Shown: positions 31,498 through 44,483, numbered from the stretch's first letter. The stretch: 64,000 bases of DNA from Plenodomus lindquistii (GCA_025504975.1 JANUWI010000001.1:1860001-1924000); one strand, 5' to 3'. Numbers and translations are program-made. Notes: generated by a model from the sequence alone, not told the origin.

Positions 31498-34400
31498 CTG
31501 CAATAAGACGAGTATTGTGAAAAAGTGGAAAAGTATTGACAGTGCCTGCTGAAATAGGCAAATGAAGCTTGATATTTAGTAGAAGTGAGGTCTCACTTGT
31601 TTATATAGATATTGGAGACGAAAGGTACCTATCGTTCAAGGTTCAACCAGTCCTGAATATGGTAATCCCAAGACATGTAGCTGCATGCAAGGGAGCCTCG
31701 CCAACCTCAGTAGTGGCCGCGGAAGTAGTCGTGGGGTCCATGATAGACTACGCGAAGGTTTAGTTCAGCTCGCCCATATGATAGTAACAATGTTGTTATT
31801 CATCTCGAGGAAGCATCTTAGTGACGGCATGTCAATGAAATCTGAAAACAGTGGATTTATTCCATGCTGTGAAAGGTATGATGCCATGGTAGCGTTCTCA
31901 TAGCCTGGTATTGTGAGGCTCTTCATGGGCTGTTTGGGTTGCTGCGTGGGACACGTCAGCTAAGGCTGGACGCCTCTCGACCCCGGGCCTGTACAGCCCC
32001 ACAAGCGTGGTGTAAGAAGCACGCAGTCGTCGAACCCGGGTCCATATATGTAATATCGAACCTGTTCTGGTCCATGTGTATGGTGAGAACGCGCAGATAT
32101 GTAGATAGTAGATAGTAGATAGGATCTAGGCCGAGCCGAAGTGTACGTTAAATGTGAGTCCTGCTATTAGCTGGGTGAATCCCGTTGACCTGGACAGGCC
32201 CCAATATCCAACGGCGCCACGGCCGTTGAAACTGTACTTGTGGAAGCTGAGCAGCCCTGGCCGCTGCATGGTCTGGTAATATGCGTTGCCTTATCCTCTG
32301 CCTGTAGAATGAAATGGGTTGTTTTCAGATGAGATCATTGGTAGTTAGAAGCAACGCCACTAGTACCCCGCACGTGATGGAAAGCTGTACACATTCAGAA
32401 GGTACCGGATTTATTCTGCGTGATAGTGTATGCCTGCATCTCCTCTGTCGTATAACTCTCTGTGTGTAGGAACATACGTGTAGACTGGCTCCTGTCAGTA
32501 AGCTGTCTACAATGCACGCACGCCCAATGGAGTTTCGTTAGATTCGAATAAGGCGATTGATTTGGTCCTTCGGAAAGTTAGGAAGCTTTGCGCAAACAAA
32601 TCCTGCATGCAAATCCAACGCGATGTGTGAGAGGTCGGTGGGTGCGTGTTGTCATGCCTGTGATCTTGTGCTTGGGCACCTAGGGATCCTATGTAGGTTG
32701 ATGATCACTCCGTCTGGGTGTGAGCATCACCCCACTGGCCGAGGCGTACATAATCGAATTAAGTACACGTTTCGATCTGTTGTGTTCCTCTGCTGCATGA
32801 ACGAGCCCAACGTTCATTTCGATTTCGGGCCGGTATGAAGTATGGCCATGTCGCTGAGTAAGCAATTCGTTGACTCAGTGCCCAAACATTTCTCGGATCT
32901 CGAGATGAGATTCACGGTACCCCCATCGAATATCTTGACAAGAAGGTGTTAGGAGCTTCGCTCCCATTTGTGTTGTATACTCAAATGGGCTATATCGCTT
33001 CTCTGCGACGGTCGACACGCGATCTGCAGCGCTTATGCGAAACGAAACGTTTGTCAACACAAAAAAAAGTTTGAAACTTCTCCAGATCAGCACTCGGTCC
33101 ACAATTGATTCGCGTTCAGGTTGGAGGACCGGAGAGGTGTTCCGGCGAAACCAGGATATGATGAAGTACCGCCGACGTTTGGACCGATGACCATCAGGTT
33201 TTGACAACAACACCTGTGGGAGAGACTGAACGACCGATCGCGGTTGCTGCCAACATCTATGGATTTCGTGTCTAGAGATTTGCTGCGAGTATACTTACCA
33301 GAATTGCGAGCAATTTCCGTGGTAGTGTGAATCTTGGTCTGAGCTTGGGGAGTGCAAAGCGTGTATGTATATAACAATCATCTCGTGTTAGACACCAGCC
33401 CTTGCGTGTGCGGTGCACTCCTGGTTGCGATGAGCTTGCATGGCGAGTCGGAACTTCGTTTGACGGAGAGATAATTCACGTTTCAGCGGTTCCAATACTG
33501 CTCGGCACGGCTGCCACTGAGCGTGATTTGCCAGTAATCGCGTCTCTACGCATGCTAGATCGAGATAAGCTGTTCAATCCGTTTGTGGCTTATGGAATAC
33601 GTCCAGTGATTGGTGGTGTGGTTCAAGAGAGTAGCCTGGCCATTGCGGTAGTTTCATTCGCGCTACTCAGAGCGTATGCAGGCACAAGGCAGGGTCTTGA
33701 TGAAACCATGCGGTCGGTATCGGTGACAGGGTCGGTATGCTGTGTATGCATCTCCGGCGAATACCGAATTCCTATCCGGAGACCTCCTGGTATTGGTCGC
33801 TAATTGATCATTCAGGAGACGATGTCGAATTGTAGCTAGGCGGGCCATGAACGAGTCGTGCCGGAAGATAATGATGTGCTCTAGGCGACAATGTGGGAAT
33901 TAGTGCGCTCTGGCGAGTACCGCGGTCGCCAGGCCTTAGAGAGTGCCAATTGCGAGCCGAGCCTCGAATTGCTACGCCGTTCCCGGGGTGTCACGGCAAG
34001 GTCCGAGGGCTGAAGATAAAGGCCTGGCAGAGATAGTTGATACGTAATTTGGTGATAGTCGGCAAAGGTCTGGAGACGCATTCAGCGAAGAGTGGCATGC
34101 AGATTGAAGATCTGACGATCGAAAAGCATCGAAAAGCATTGATCGAGTCTGAATCCTCTGGACAGTTGCGCAACTTGCAAGGCTTGGTAACACGTGTGGG
34201 AGATCCGTGGGGCATGGTTCAGTACCGAGGTGGTCTTAGACACGGCTGGATAAGGCCAGGGTTTGCATCGCAATGTCTGGCGACGGCTGACGGAAACGAC
34301 GAAGGATAGAGATGCCTGTTGCTCGAGTACCCGTGAGCCGGACCAACGATCCCGTTGGAGCATATTGTGCGGGCTATAATGTGGTCCACTACACATGGAG

Positions 34401-35169
34401 CAATTGCACGTGTGGCTCCTACCACAGCATGGTGGGCGATGCTCTCGTCGCCAGGCCGCACAGACAAGGCTCGGCGGCCTGATACGCTGCTTGGAGTTAC
34501 AAAAACGATTGTCTGAAGACGCCGACGGGCGAATGGGGTAGTCGGGCAGGGTAGGTCAGGGGTATGGGGGGTGCCAAAAGAAATAAACGTGCATCGTCGC
34601 CGTTTGTGGTGGCTTGGAGCTCGGGCCCTCTCAACTTCCGATGGCTGGGCGCGCATCCCGGCAAGCATCGCGGCACGTCCTCCAGTTAGGATGGCGGTTC
34701 TCTTCTCTCGCACTGTGAGACCAGCTTCTTTTTGGCAAGTCGCCTGGCAGCGGTGATAGCGCCGCAGCAGGCACAAGCAGGAGCAATGCAACAAAAAGCA
34801 CCGCCGGGTCTGCGCCATGCGCCAACTGGCTCGTTGCAAAGGCTTAAGCTCTCAACGCCCGCCGCCGGTGCGCAACAACGACTGACGACGTACCCCACGC
34901 AGTCCCGCCGCTGCCATCAACGCTCAGGCTCCCCGTTCTAGTCGACCCCTACATAGAACCAAGCAGCCGTGACATGCCCTGGCGAGCTCCAGAAATTGGC
35001 GATTCACGTGTCGCCGCCATACCATATTGACTTGATACTGCCCACGTTCTCCCGCCACCCTCTGCCCGTCGAGGACTCTGCCCTCACATAGCCATCCATC
35101 TAGTCCTGGGAAGACCACAAGACTACAGTAACGTGTCCGTAGTGCGAGGTGGTAGAAACATACTACCAC
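31498..35169. other. 3.7-kb gene-poor region
   Basis: No open frame here has an ATG start together with family-like or compositionally convincing sequence. There are small tandem duplications (GTAGATA near 32101, GAAAAGCAT near 34123-34140). A GC-rich, self-complementary patch lies around 31976-32041. I considered tRNA or transposon remnants but could not support either. The final 300 bases are presumably the TSC1 promoter. It could hold non-coding RNA or old, unrecognisable insertions. Confidence 0.45.
32097..32122. repeat. Short (GTAGATA)n tandem repeat
   Basis: About three 7-base GTAGATA units occur in the gene-poor region. No associated feature. Confidence 0.7.
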
Positions 35170-38100
35170 ATGTCGGGGTAAGCGCGGCACCCAGATGATC
35201 CGATGCCTTGTGCCTCTTCAGCACCAAATAGTGCGAGCGAATTGTTCTGACTGCAGCTTGCAGGTCTATGCGGGAGTCGCTCAAGGCGCTCAATGCCACC
35301 TTCGCGGCCACCTCGGTGCCCTATCCCCTGCCTGACGAGCTTGTCGCGACCATCGAAAACTTCCTCGAGCGCTATGACGACATCGACGAATACGACGCGC
35401 AACGCTTCCACGACGACCTCCACGCGCTCTATCTCCGCCATGTCGCCGGCCAACCTGAGAAGCACGGCGCCTTTCTGTCGGCACTGCGCCTGTTGCGGCC
35501 CGTCATCACGGGGGAGACACGGCTGACGGCGTGGTGGGAGTTGGTCTTGAAACCCACAATCGATGGCGTGGGCCACAAGAGGCTCGAGATTGAAGATGCT
35601 AGGGAATTCGTGTTGAGCGTAGTAGTCTTCGATGCTGATGCAGACACCAATGGAGAACAGGCGCACATGTCAGCCCTCTTCACCAAGAAGCTGCTGGATG
35701 CCTACCTTGCGCGCACCAACGGACCCTTGTCCATCGACCATGACTTGTCGCCTGAGAACGAGTTTGCGTCGCATGAGCTCGAGTCGCTGATAGTGGCTTT
35801 TGGGCGCAAGATGCCCAAGGTGCGTGTGATACGCTGCATCCATTCGTCTGCATTCATACTGATGACAGTAGGCTCTCCTCCTTGCTCTCGACAGGCTTTT
35901 TGTCCAAAAACAACATCGCATCCAAGCCTTGAACCTTCTCTCCGCCTTTGTCCGACTGCAGCCACCACATCTTCATCAAGTGCTCGAGACTGAGCTCGTT
36001 CAACATCTGGAAAAGTGCCTCCTTATCGACACTTGCGCCATCGTCATTGACCTTGCGCTCGTCGTCCTCATCATGTTCCTTCCACACATTTGCGGAGCGT
36101 TAACCTCGGATCACCATTTGGAGAAGATGTTCCTCATTTACTGTCGCATACTTTGCTGGGACAGGCTGGGAGCTGCCGAGGGCACTGGGTCAGGCGATCA
36201 GTATGCAGAAAGTGACAGTGACGAAGAGGGCGGAGACTACGACGATTCTGAACAAGCCTGGGAGCAGGTGCAACAATCTGCAGAATACCAAGATTCCTCT
36301 CCACCAACTCTGATTCACTACTTTACCTTCCTCTACGGCTTGTTCCCTCTGAACTTCATGAGCTTCATTCGGAAGCCTAGGAAGTATCTAAAATCGCTCA
36401 ACTTTCCCGGGGCACGCGATTTCGATCTCGACCAGGACCTCATACACAGTAGGACCGAGCCTTACCGCAAAGTCCACCTTCTGCACCCAAACATCTTCAC
36501 TACGACAGTAGAGGACGAGTTGAGTGAGAATAGGTGGGCGAAGAGCGATCCCGCAGATGTGGTTGTTGAGTGTATGGACCTATGCGTAGCTGTATCGCCC
36601 GCAGTACAGCAGCCAGGACCGCCGCCAGCTGTTGCACTTCCACCAGTACCAGATATTCCTACCCGTTTCGCCTTGGACGAAGACGGTCATGCGGCGCAGG
36701 AATCGGAAGGTAGCTGGCGGAACACACAGTCAACGTTCTACGTGCCTGTAAGCGACAACGAGGCACCGGACGCCGTTGAGATGCCGTTGAAGTCCAAGTC
36801 CATCAAATCAGTGAAGTCTGAGGTGTCAATGGCATCGCCACTCCTGAAGGGTCGCGACATGATGGATTCACCAACGCTACCACCCACTAGGGAGAACAAG
36901 AAACAGGACCTTGCTGCACACATCGCTACTGCCCAACGGCTTTTGGCGCAACAGCCGAGCCTCGATAACTTCGTACAATCGCTTGCTGGGTCGAACACAC
37001 CAGCAACAGGCGACTTTCAAAACCACACCATCGCTTCATTGCAGAGGGAGATCATGCTGCTTCGAAACGATCTTAATTTCGAGCGATATCTTAAGTTGCA
37101 GCATCTCAGTCACATTGGTCAACTGCAACGGAAGCATATCAAGGAGGCAACTGCTGAGGCCGAGACTCAGAATCTCATCAACAACAATAAGACACTGAAA
37201 GCCAGACTTGCAAAGGCAAATGAGCTGTATGCTCAACTGAAGAAGGAAACGCTGACCAGCAGAAGCCAGTCGAAGAAGTGGGAGACTGATCTCAGCGCCA
37301 AAGTACGCTCTTACAAGGATAGCGAGAAGACATGGCACAGTGATGAGGGGAGCTTGCGGTTCGAACTACAACGGACTCAAGCCGACTACGAGCAACTTAA
37401 GCAGATTGTCGAGCGGGCCGAGGCAGAGCAACTCAAGGCCCAACAACGGACCAAAGCACTCGAATACGAATTAAAGGACTACAGCACCCTTCGTGATGAG
37501 CTTGATGCGGCACAGGATAAGATAATATCTTTTGAAGACCAGAGACGAGAGTTCCATTCCCTTATACAGGAGCGGAATGATCTGCGCAACGACCTCGAAA
37601 TCGCGAACATGCGCCTGAACAGCAGAGAGCAGGAACGCGAAAGGACGATCAAGGCCTATGAGCGACGCATGATGGAACTGGAGACACGATTGCAAGTTTC
37701 TGAAAGGAACACAGGGAAGCCTGGACAGCTACCCTCTTCTGTACAGCAGATGCTCGACTCAGCACTTGCAGCAAGCAACGCTAAGATGCAGCAACTCAAG
37801 AAAACTCACTACCGCCTGTTGGAGCAGTACACCGAGTTACAGATGAAGTACCACGAGCTCGAAGGCCAGCATCAAGCAGAGGTAGGACAAGCCTACGCTC
37901 AAGAGCGATCCGGTCACATTGAATTCGAAAGATCACAACAAATCAGCCGCAGCTCCAGCCTGCGACAAGGCAACAATTTCGCCTCAAACTCGCGCTATCT
38001 CCCTCCTCTCTCCACAGACATGGACATCAGTGAGGAGCACGACTACTACCCCGACCAGCACCCCTCAGACACAATGACTAGCCCTGGTTCATCCGCCACA

Positions 38101-38540
38101 CCAGGAACGCCCGCCCGCCCATCTCGCTACGACTCTTTGCAAACACAACAACGACCACAGCGATCCCAAACAGTCCCCCAACCATATCCTGGCTTCGGAG
38201 GCGCAATGCACCCCGATTTTAGCGCAGCATACGACGCCTCGCTTAGCCGGGCGTTTCAAGCCCAGCAGCCAGGGGCCGCGCCGCAATCGAGTAGCAAAAG
38301 TAGCTTCTCAGTCGATACAGAGGGCAGTGGTAACAAGGAGAAGAAGGAAAAAGTAGATCCAAAGTCGGAGGTTAGGTACTACGGTCGAGGTCAGTGATGC
38401 ACGTCATCTGCCGCTGTAAACGGTGATACTAATACATAACAGGTGGCGCGCAGAACATTGGGAAGAAAAAAGAAAAAGAGACAAAAAAGCCTAGTTCCTC
38501 AAAGACGGGGGGGTTCAGGGGCCTGAAAGGTATCATGTGA
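35170..38540 (+). CDS. TSC1: Hamartin, tuberous sclerosis complex subunit TSC1
   Basis: TSC1 stabilises the TSC2 GAP that switches off Rheb and so restrains TORC1. Exons 35170-35177, 35264-35819, 35872-38389 and 38443-38540 give 1059 residues. The first coding exon has eight bases (MSG), joined by a GTAAGC...CTGAC...TTGCAG intron to SMRESLKALNATFAA. If that splice is wrong, an in-frame ATG at 35268 starts the same protein. The N-terminal hamartin domain includes ALLLALDRLFVQKQHRIQAL, LVVLIMFLPHICG and TLIHYFTFLYGLFPLNFMSF, the last a hallmark of fungal hamartins. An acidic loop (ESDSDEEGGDYDDSE) follows FLIYCRILCWDR. Residues of about 360-680 form a long coiled coil. The C-terminus ends in a basic segment and GFRGLKGIM. 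Loss of TSC genes is common in budding yeasts, so presence supports a filamentous ascomycete. Confidence 0.93.
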
Positions 38541-40241
38541 GGGAATCATCTAGCGCGCGTTTTTTTTTATGACTCTCCGCGGGTAGGGGGGGCTTGCTGC
38601 ACCTTTAAGCGTGTTATTTCGTCTTTGGGGTGGTGGTACGGATTTACTTGTCACAAAAAATATGGCCTTGTCAGCCCCGTTTGACTATTTTGTTTCTTTT
38701 GTCGTGTTGTATCACTATCGTTGCATATACCCTTATTCATAGCGTTACGGGGTATATCGTCAAAAGCATAGGTTGAATTCCCTCGGTCAATGACGTGGAG
38801 GACCTCTCTGGAAAATCAAAATCAACAGCATTTACCAAAGCGAATTGTAGTCTGCATACCTGAATGGGAATTCTTACGAAACCTTGGGTGGGTTTTGACG
38901 TACGAAATGGCACGTATGTAGGAACGAAATAACCGTGCCGTTGATCCTGCAGGTGTAACACCGATCAAGCAACCGATGCTATTCGCATCTTGCGCATCGC
39001 TAATCGTGAATACATCCGAGCCAGATATCTCCGGCTAGGCAAGACACACTCGGTTTAAATGTTCAGCCATGAGATCTCGACGCCAGAATTAACTGGTTTC
39101 TACCATACATAATACAAAAATACAAGCATAACTTACTATTAACATACATTTTCTTATTACCCCCTCCACGCTACGATATCACATAAGCCTTGCAGAGCAG
39201 AATAAGCAGTCATGGCACATGGTCTTTTACAAGCAGGGGAGTGTGCACGATCCCCCGAATCCTCGTTCCTAGATCTTAGATCCTGCCGGCGATGTCTTAC
39301 ATCGAGACAAGCTTGTGGCGTTATTGGTGGCGTGGGATTTGGTATTGCTTTTTTGTTTCGAAAACTGGAGGGATGAGTGGGGCTAGACTTGCCTTCGCGA
39401 GCTGCAGGATCGTTGGGTGCGTGTGTAACCCAGCCCCCTATGGCTTGCGAGATTATATCCAGTATAGGTCTTAGTAAACTTGTAGAAAGAAGCTTATTCT
39501 TATTGTGTCCCTATCTTACCTCATTAGTGCAAAGCTTGAGCCTATGTAGCAGCGGGGCGACGACAAAAGCACGTATGTATTGTGAAAATTTACCTCTGAT
39601 ATGGATAGAGAGTACATGTAGTATGTAGGTCCTTCGTAGCCCAGAGGTGGTGGCGGTGGGACTACTATATGGTATTGCAGGTGAATGGGGATACATATTT
39701 GCGCCCACTTGTAAGCTCTGCAGTTGAGTATGGTAATTGGAGGGTCTTGCGTGCCCTAATCTAATACCACTCTCGTGAAGTGATGTAGAACGCGTAAACG
39801 TGTTTTGGTGAGTGCGCAATTGAAGTTTGGAACCGAAAGTGGTAGCGTTGTCGTTATTGCCCGCACGATTGATTGAATATATCAGGCATCCCATGATATC
39901 TGCCCCAAACCAAACTTTAGATAGCTCTTTGAGGAAAGTATTCATAGTGCTGTATTGTGAGTGGCCAACCCCACTTGCATGGCGCAGGCATTGCATGCGG
40001 CATGAGAGGTTCTCGAGTGTTTTTTGTTTGTAATCACGTCTGCACTTTCCTCAATATTCAAAGCCTCACCGTTGATGTTACTTCTCTCGATACAAAACTT
40101 TTGATCATCACAACCACTGCTCAGTATCCTGCAAGGAAACTGAGATCACAGTGTTCACACAATCGGGTTTAGTACCTCCAGGCTTAGAACTATACACCTG
40201 CCAACATCACATTCCAACCAACAAATCACTATCTACTCAGC
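38541..40241. other. 1.7-kb spacer downstream of TSC1
   Basis: It holds homopolymer runs (T9-10 near 38560), A/T-rich stretches and no supported gene. A minus-strand frame at about 39511-39945 begins MNTFLKELSKVWFGADIMG but shows no family resemblance and has mixed composition. I treat it as chance. Confidence 0.45.
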
Positions 40242-40922
40242 ATGGCAGAGTCTTTAGAATCGGTTGGCGGCTTAAGCTTTGAAAGTCTGCGTAGTCGACA
40301 TAGTAGCGGGTCAAGCTTGACACGTGCTACACTGGCGATTTTTGAGGAGGGAGTACCAGGCATATTATCCGGGGCGTGACAGCATGGCACCCAACACCTC
40401 GCTTCACGGTATGCTGAATATGGTACGCGGTGCCAAATCAGTGGATCCAAACATGCTAGAACGGCTGTACACGATCGTACAATACAGGAACGACACAATG
40501 CAGCTGGCGGATGATCTCGTAGCAGGCGCCCATTTCCCCAAGCCAACGGGACTGAGTTGCTTCATGTTCGATTTTGAAGTCTTCATCACCTGGATCCTCT
40601 CGAATCCTATGGAATCGAAGTCTCGGAAGTATCAAGCGGCTGTAGAGTTCAAATTCCACAATATGGTACAGGCGCCAAATAAGAATCAAGGTCGAGCTTG
40701 GATCAAGCCACATCGATATCTTGCTGCTGCTCTTGCGTTTGATAAGAGTATTACGACGCCAACCGAGTCGAACGCTGCTTTTGATCGACTTCAAGCTTGT
40801 AAGTTTGCTTCCCGAAGATTGAACAATATAACGCCGACTGACTCTTTCTGGCAGATCACGACAGCAGGTTGGAACATATTCAGCTTAGTCTGGATCGTAA
40901 CATCGGGGTTCAAGGGCAGTAG
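40242..40922 (+). CDS. Unrecognised helical protein
   Basis: The best model is exons 40242-40309, 40347-40798 and 40855-40922, 195 residues. The 3' intron (GTAAGT...CTGACT...GGCAG, 56 nt) is convincing and yields FDRLQAYHDSRLEHIQLSLD near the C-terminus. The first intron would be only 37 nt (or 40 with the next AG) and joins MAESLESVGGLSFESLRSRH to REYQAYYPGRDSMAPN. Without it, translation would start at the ATG at 40384 (160 residues). The central part (VDPNMLERLYTIVQYRNDTM, FDFEVFITWILSN) looks alpha-helical with no signal peptide or membrane segment. I know no family for it. It opens the accessory block between TSC1 and the tandem paralogues. Confidence 0.55.
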
Positions 40923-41101
40923 CGATGGTGGATTTAGTCGCTGAACATAAGTTTGCAGTGTGTCTCCCGACAAGCATAGGAAGCGGCACTCGATGGGCTC
41001 CCCTTAGACCGGCCTTGCTTGGACTACCTTACTTCAGGTCGAGTTTCCCAGACAAGACGAACACTGACCGGACAAGAAGCTGATAGCATGCCTCCTCGCG
41101 A

Positions 41102-41393
41102 ATGGGTGGAATGGTCAGCCATCACACGACGCCACTTTCGTTCGTCAGGACAGTAATACAGGATGCAGGCTTCAGATTGGGCGGTATATTCACAGGTGAG
41201 AATGAGATGTGGAATTGGAGATTGGGCTGGAGAGCAACGGTCATGGGTACGGGAAGCTTATGGAGGCTAAGCATTTGGCAAGAAGCGTTTTGAGGATAAA
41301 GGGATTCGTGAGACCATAGAATCATGGAGAAACTTCCTCGAGAAGCTGGAAATGAACACGGGGAAGTTTGGATGTGGGGTTGCCATTGTGTGA
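41102..41393 (+). CDS. Small unrecognised gene or C-terminal fragment
   Basis: Exons 41102-41195 and 41272-41393 (76-nt intron, GTGAGA...GGCTAAG) give 71 residues. The sequence runs through PLSFVRTVIQDAGFRLGGIF, FGKKRFEDKGIRETIESWRN and ends EKLEMNTGKFGCGVAIV. The second exon reads like a real amphipathic helix plus a short hydrophobic tail, but I see no start context or family that confirms it. It could be the 3' end of a decayed longer gene. Confidence 0.35.
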
Positions 41394-41633
41394 TCATGGC
41401 CTGTTACTGAAAATGGTACTTCGTCGGTCTATCAAGGTACGGCTTGGGAGATTCCGACGACGTCCAAAATCATTGTAGTGTGAGCTTCTATGAGTGGGGA
41501 GATGGATGATTTACATGTTTGGCCGTGATTTTTCGCACACGACTACACTTGCGGCGAACGGAATCATCGACTGTCGCGGCCAGGTACCTCTTTGCCCTCT
41601 GGTCTAGTACAAACCTCCCTATGTCATCTATCA

Positions 41634-42533
41634 TCACAAGTACTTGTTCTTGGTGCCTTTAGTCCCAGAAGCTATCTTTGACTTTTTCTTAATCTCCTTA
41701 TGCGACAGGCGATGAGAAGCATCTCGCGCGTGGTCATTGCGGTCTTTCTTACGCGATGGCTTCCGAACCTTCGACTGTCGAGCTCGCTTGACATGACCAT
41801 TAGCGGTTTTTTCGTTCGTTCGGCTGACAAGTTTTCGACCCCTCCTATCCCTCGTCTCAGTTTCTGGCTGTACATACGGCGGCGCCTCCATGATAGAATC
41901 TCTGCTGGAAGTCGAACGCAGACTAGACTCAGAGCTGGTACAGCTGTATGACGCCTCGCTCTCGGGTACGTAGCTGTCCTGGGAGGCCTGCGAGACGGCG
42001 CTTTCGTCGGTCAAGAAGCTTTCTATGGAGGCGCTGCGTTTGCGTTTCTGCAGTGATAGACTTGTCAGTTGACCGTTGTGGGTATCTAGCTATCTCAAAG
42101 CAACACCCGTGCTGTAGACTTACGCCAAGCTGCGGACCAGAAGTAGGCTTTTTGAAGGCTGTGTATAGAATTCAGTGATTACTCTGCTAGTACATGGAGA
42201 GAGTGACTCACACTTGAAGCTTGGAGCGCAGTCCGACTCTTCCGATGGTATGTCTTCAAGCTTGACCATGCCATCTTCGTACTTCCCGAGGAGCTTCGAG
42301 GGATCACGCGCGAAAGAGCTCTTAGTCTTCTTGAAGGTCTTGGATGTCGCTTTGTGCAACAATGGCGAGATTGGTGTTTCTTTCTTGATGCATTGAGTTG
42401 ATGTCTGACAACGGTCGGGTGGACTTAGTGGCTCCCTCTTGATACGCGAATGGGAAACAGACACAGATTTCCTGCGGAATACCCCGAAGATACGTTCGAA
42501 CGAACCTCGAGCGGGCTTTCTATCCTGCCCCAT
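41634..42533 (-). CDS. Unrecognised basic Ser-rich protein, array member D
   Basis: Exons 42212-42533, 42124-42158 and 41634-42047 give 256 residues. An additional leader intron (42585-42648, GTAAGT...GATACAG) lies upstream of the ATG. The protein is basic and probably disordered. It has three Psi-K-x-E motifs: IKREPLSP (which fits the phosphorylation-dependent Psi-K-x-E-x-x-S-P form), IKKETPIS and VKLEDIPSEESD. The third exon is Ser-rich, then Lys/Arg-rich (KKKSKIASGTKGTKNK). It lacks the N-terminal domain of the three paralogues next to it. It does share their exon pattern: intron 1 in phase 1, a tiny second exon (35 bases) and intron 2 in phase 0, with a Psi-K-x-E motif just before intron 1. 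Nuclear location is inferred from the basic tail only. Confidence 0.6.
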
Positions 42534-43221
42534 GGTGAAGCTGGATAGCAATAACTCGCTGTCTGCAGGCTGAGATCGCCTGGGCTGTATCACACGTCCA
42601 ATCAGTTCTCAATCTCAGAGCAGCGCATCAATCTTCAAGGGTACTTACTTTGAGTCCCAAATACCTAGACTAGCGAGACTGATTGTGTGAAGTTCGTGAG
42701 TTATGTTGCACTCAATTTCTAGCAAACGCCAGCATGGGCGCGTTGCTTCGCAACGAGCTACGCTAATTGGCGATCATAACATATCGAAATCGTTTGCTGA
42801 GGTGAAGACGGGGCATTACGATACAATGAAGAGACCAGATATACGGGGTAGCTTGCGCAATGTTAAAATCGTGATTTTATAGCAAAGTCGCCTTATTGCA
42901 GATATGCAATGCAGTTCGTATCTTCATGCACAAAGCAACCGACACATCTTCGGTCATGGCAGGATCTCAACCACATGCTGTTTTAAAACCAAGGTAACAA
43001 AATGCTCATCCTTTGGCTTCGACATTAGAACTCAGGAGCCCTCAGGTAAGCCCATGGTCGTTGTCCATTGAGCAAGTGAGAAGGTGACCACCATACCCGA
43101 ACAATCTATCTCGCAAGGTCATACCGATAGCCTCAGACCCCCAAGAGATAAACTCTTGTGGTACTTTCGAGTGCCTCAAGTCTCCGTTCTTCTAAAACAG
43201 GCAAATCCCGCAACCTCTGAA
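42534..43221. other. Spacer within the tandem array (D to A)
   Basis: It contains the leader exon and intron of the 41634-42533 gene and its presumed promoter. No other gene is recognised. Confidence 0.45.
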
Positions 43222-44483
43222 TTAATCAGATTCTGTATCGTCGCTGGCCATGTCCTTATCAACGTCGGACTCCAGGCAGCTGTCATCCTCGGTATCGCTC
43301 TGCGCCGATAACTCGTCCCTCTGATCATAATCTAGGACGCTGAGAGCCTTCTTGTACTTGCGACTGATTGATGTGTTGCTTTTGCGGAGTTTTGCGCACT
43401 CTGCTTTTAGCCTCTTGAGTTCTCGAGCTTGTTTGCTCATCTTACGGACTTTTCGCTTCTCCTGCTTCAGATCTTTTCTCAGTGCTTGCATTTCATGATC
43501 GATGTTCGCATCGGAAGTGGATTCATCTTCGGATTCCACTTTCATGGCGGTTTTGGACTTGGAGGTGGTGCGATACTTTTGACTGGTACGAGCTGCACCG
43601 CGTTTGATGCTTTTGCCGACCATATGGCGGACCAGGCTCAACTATTGTATCAAATAAGTTAGCCTCATCTTACGAATTGAACATTACCGTCCATTCGCCG
43701 GACTTACCACGGAGCCATGTGAATGCGCTAGTATCCCTGTTAGTTACACTGACAATATGTATGGAGATTGGGCTTACAATTGCCATGTTGCCCGGAGTCC
43801 TCGTCAGAGTCAGAGTCATCCGATTCTGTCTTGACTTTGGTGTCTTCATATGAATTGCCCCTCCGATCAGATCCTTGAGATCGCGACGTGTCGGAGGCGC
43901 AGTCGAGGTCAGATTCTTCCTGCTTTATACGGTAGTCATTCCAACCGGACCGGGTGTTCTTCTTGAAGTACATGCACGCAAGTCTGAAGTTGTCCAACAT
44001 ATCGCGCTTATCCGAGACGTAGGCATAGTCCATTCGTCCACTTTTGAGGAAGATGTAAGTGATAGCTGATTCGACGACGTCTCGCCACTTGTTAATACTG
44101 GGCACATAGCCGCTGCGAGCATGTTTGGCTGTATACAGTACTTCATCGTTCTTTGCACCGATCATGAGACTGAACGGTTCGTCGCAGAAGTAGATCCTCG
44201 CTGGATCGGGCGCAAGCTTGGCCAGCAGCGTCCCACGAAGACTGACGTAGTAGCTGATGCCAGAACCGACGGTGTAAGCCCATACATTGGGCAAAGTGGC
44301 GTTCTGCGTGTGGTAACGGCCGACTAGTAGCATTTCAGCTCGCTCACGTGGGTGACCGTTGGCAGCCTTCTTGCGCTCAAAGGTGAACTCCCTCATCGCT
44401 TCGAACTTCGTAAAGGCTTTTGGGAACTTCCGCTCAGCGTATTCCTCAACGCCGGCCAAGGTGAGTCGACGTTGTGAGGGCAT
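43222..44483 (-). CDS. Tandem paralogue A of an unrecognised family
   Basis: Exons 43778-44483, 43708-43736 (29 bases) and 43222-43641 give 384 residues. The start was chosen because it aligns as MxPxRxLTL with the other two copies. The N-terminal domain (about 1-190) contains LLVGRYHTQNA, WAYTVGSGISYYVS, RIYFCDEPFSLMIG, DEVLYTAKH, WRDVVESAITYIFLKSGR and MLDNFRLACMYF. Residues just before intron 1 hold IKQEESDLD and VKTESDDSDSDED, SUMO-type Psi-K-x-E motifs followed by acids. Exon 3 is a Lys/Glu/Arg-rich coiled coil (ALRKDLKQEKRKVRKMSKQA) ending in an acidic Asp/Ser tail. There is no signal peptide or membrane segment, and the function is unknown. Intron 1 is only 41 nt. Confidence 0.75.

Noticed and set aside
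31976..32041. GC-rich patch with GACCCCGGGCC and GAACCCGGGTCC considered as a tRNA or a transposon end
   Set aside because: The GGTTCGA-like box on the minus strand has no matching T-stem or acceptor stem; the similarity is mainly that both parts contain the palindrome CCCGGG.
33402..33803. 133-codon plus-strand frame in the gene-poor region
   Set aside because: No ATG at the start, no recognisable domain and no neighbouring exon signals.
39511..39996. 161-codon minus-strand frame downstream of TSC1
   Set aside because: No family resemblance, no intron signals and mixed composition; likely chance in a long spacer.
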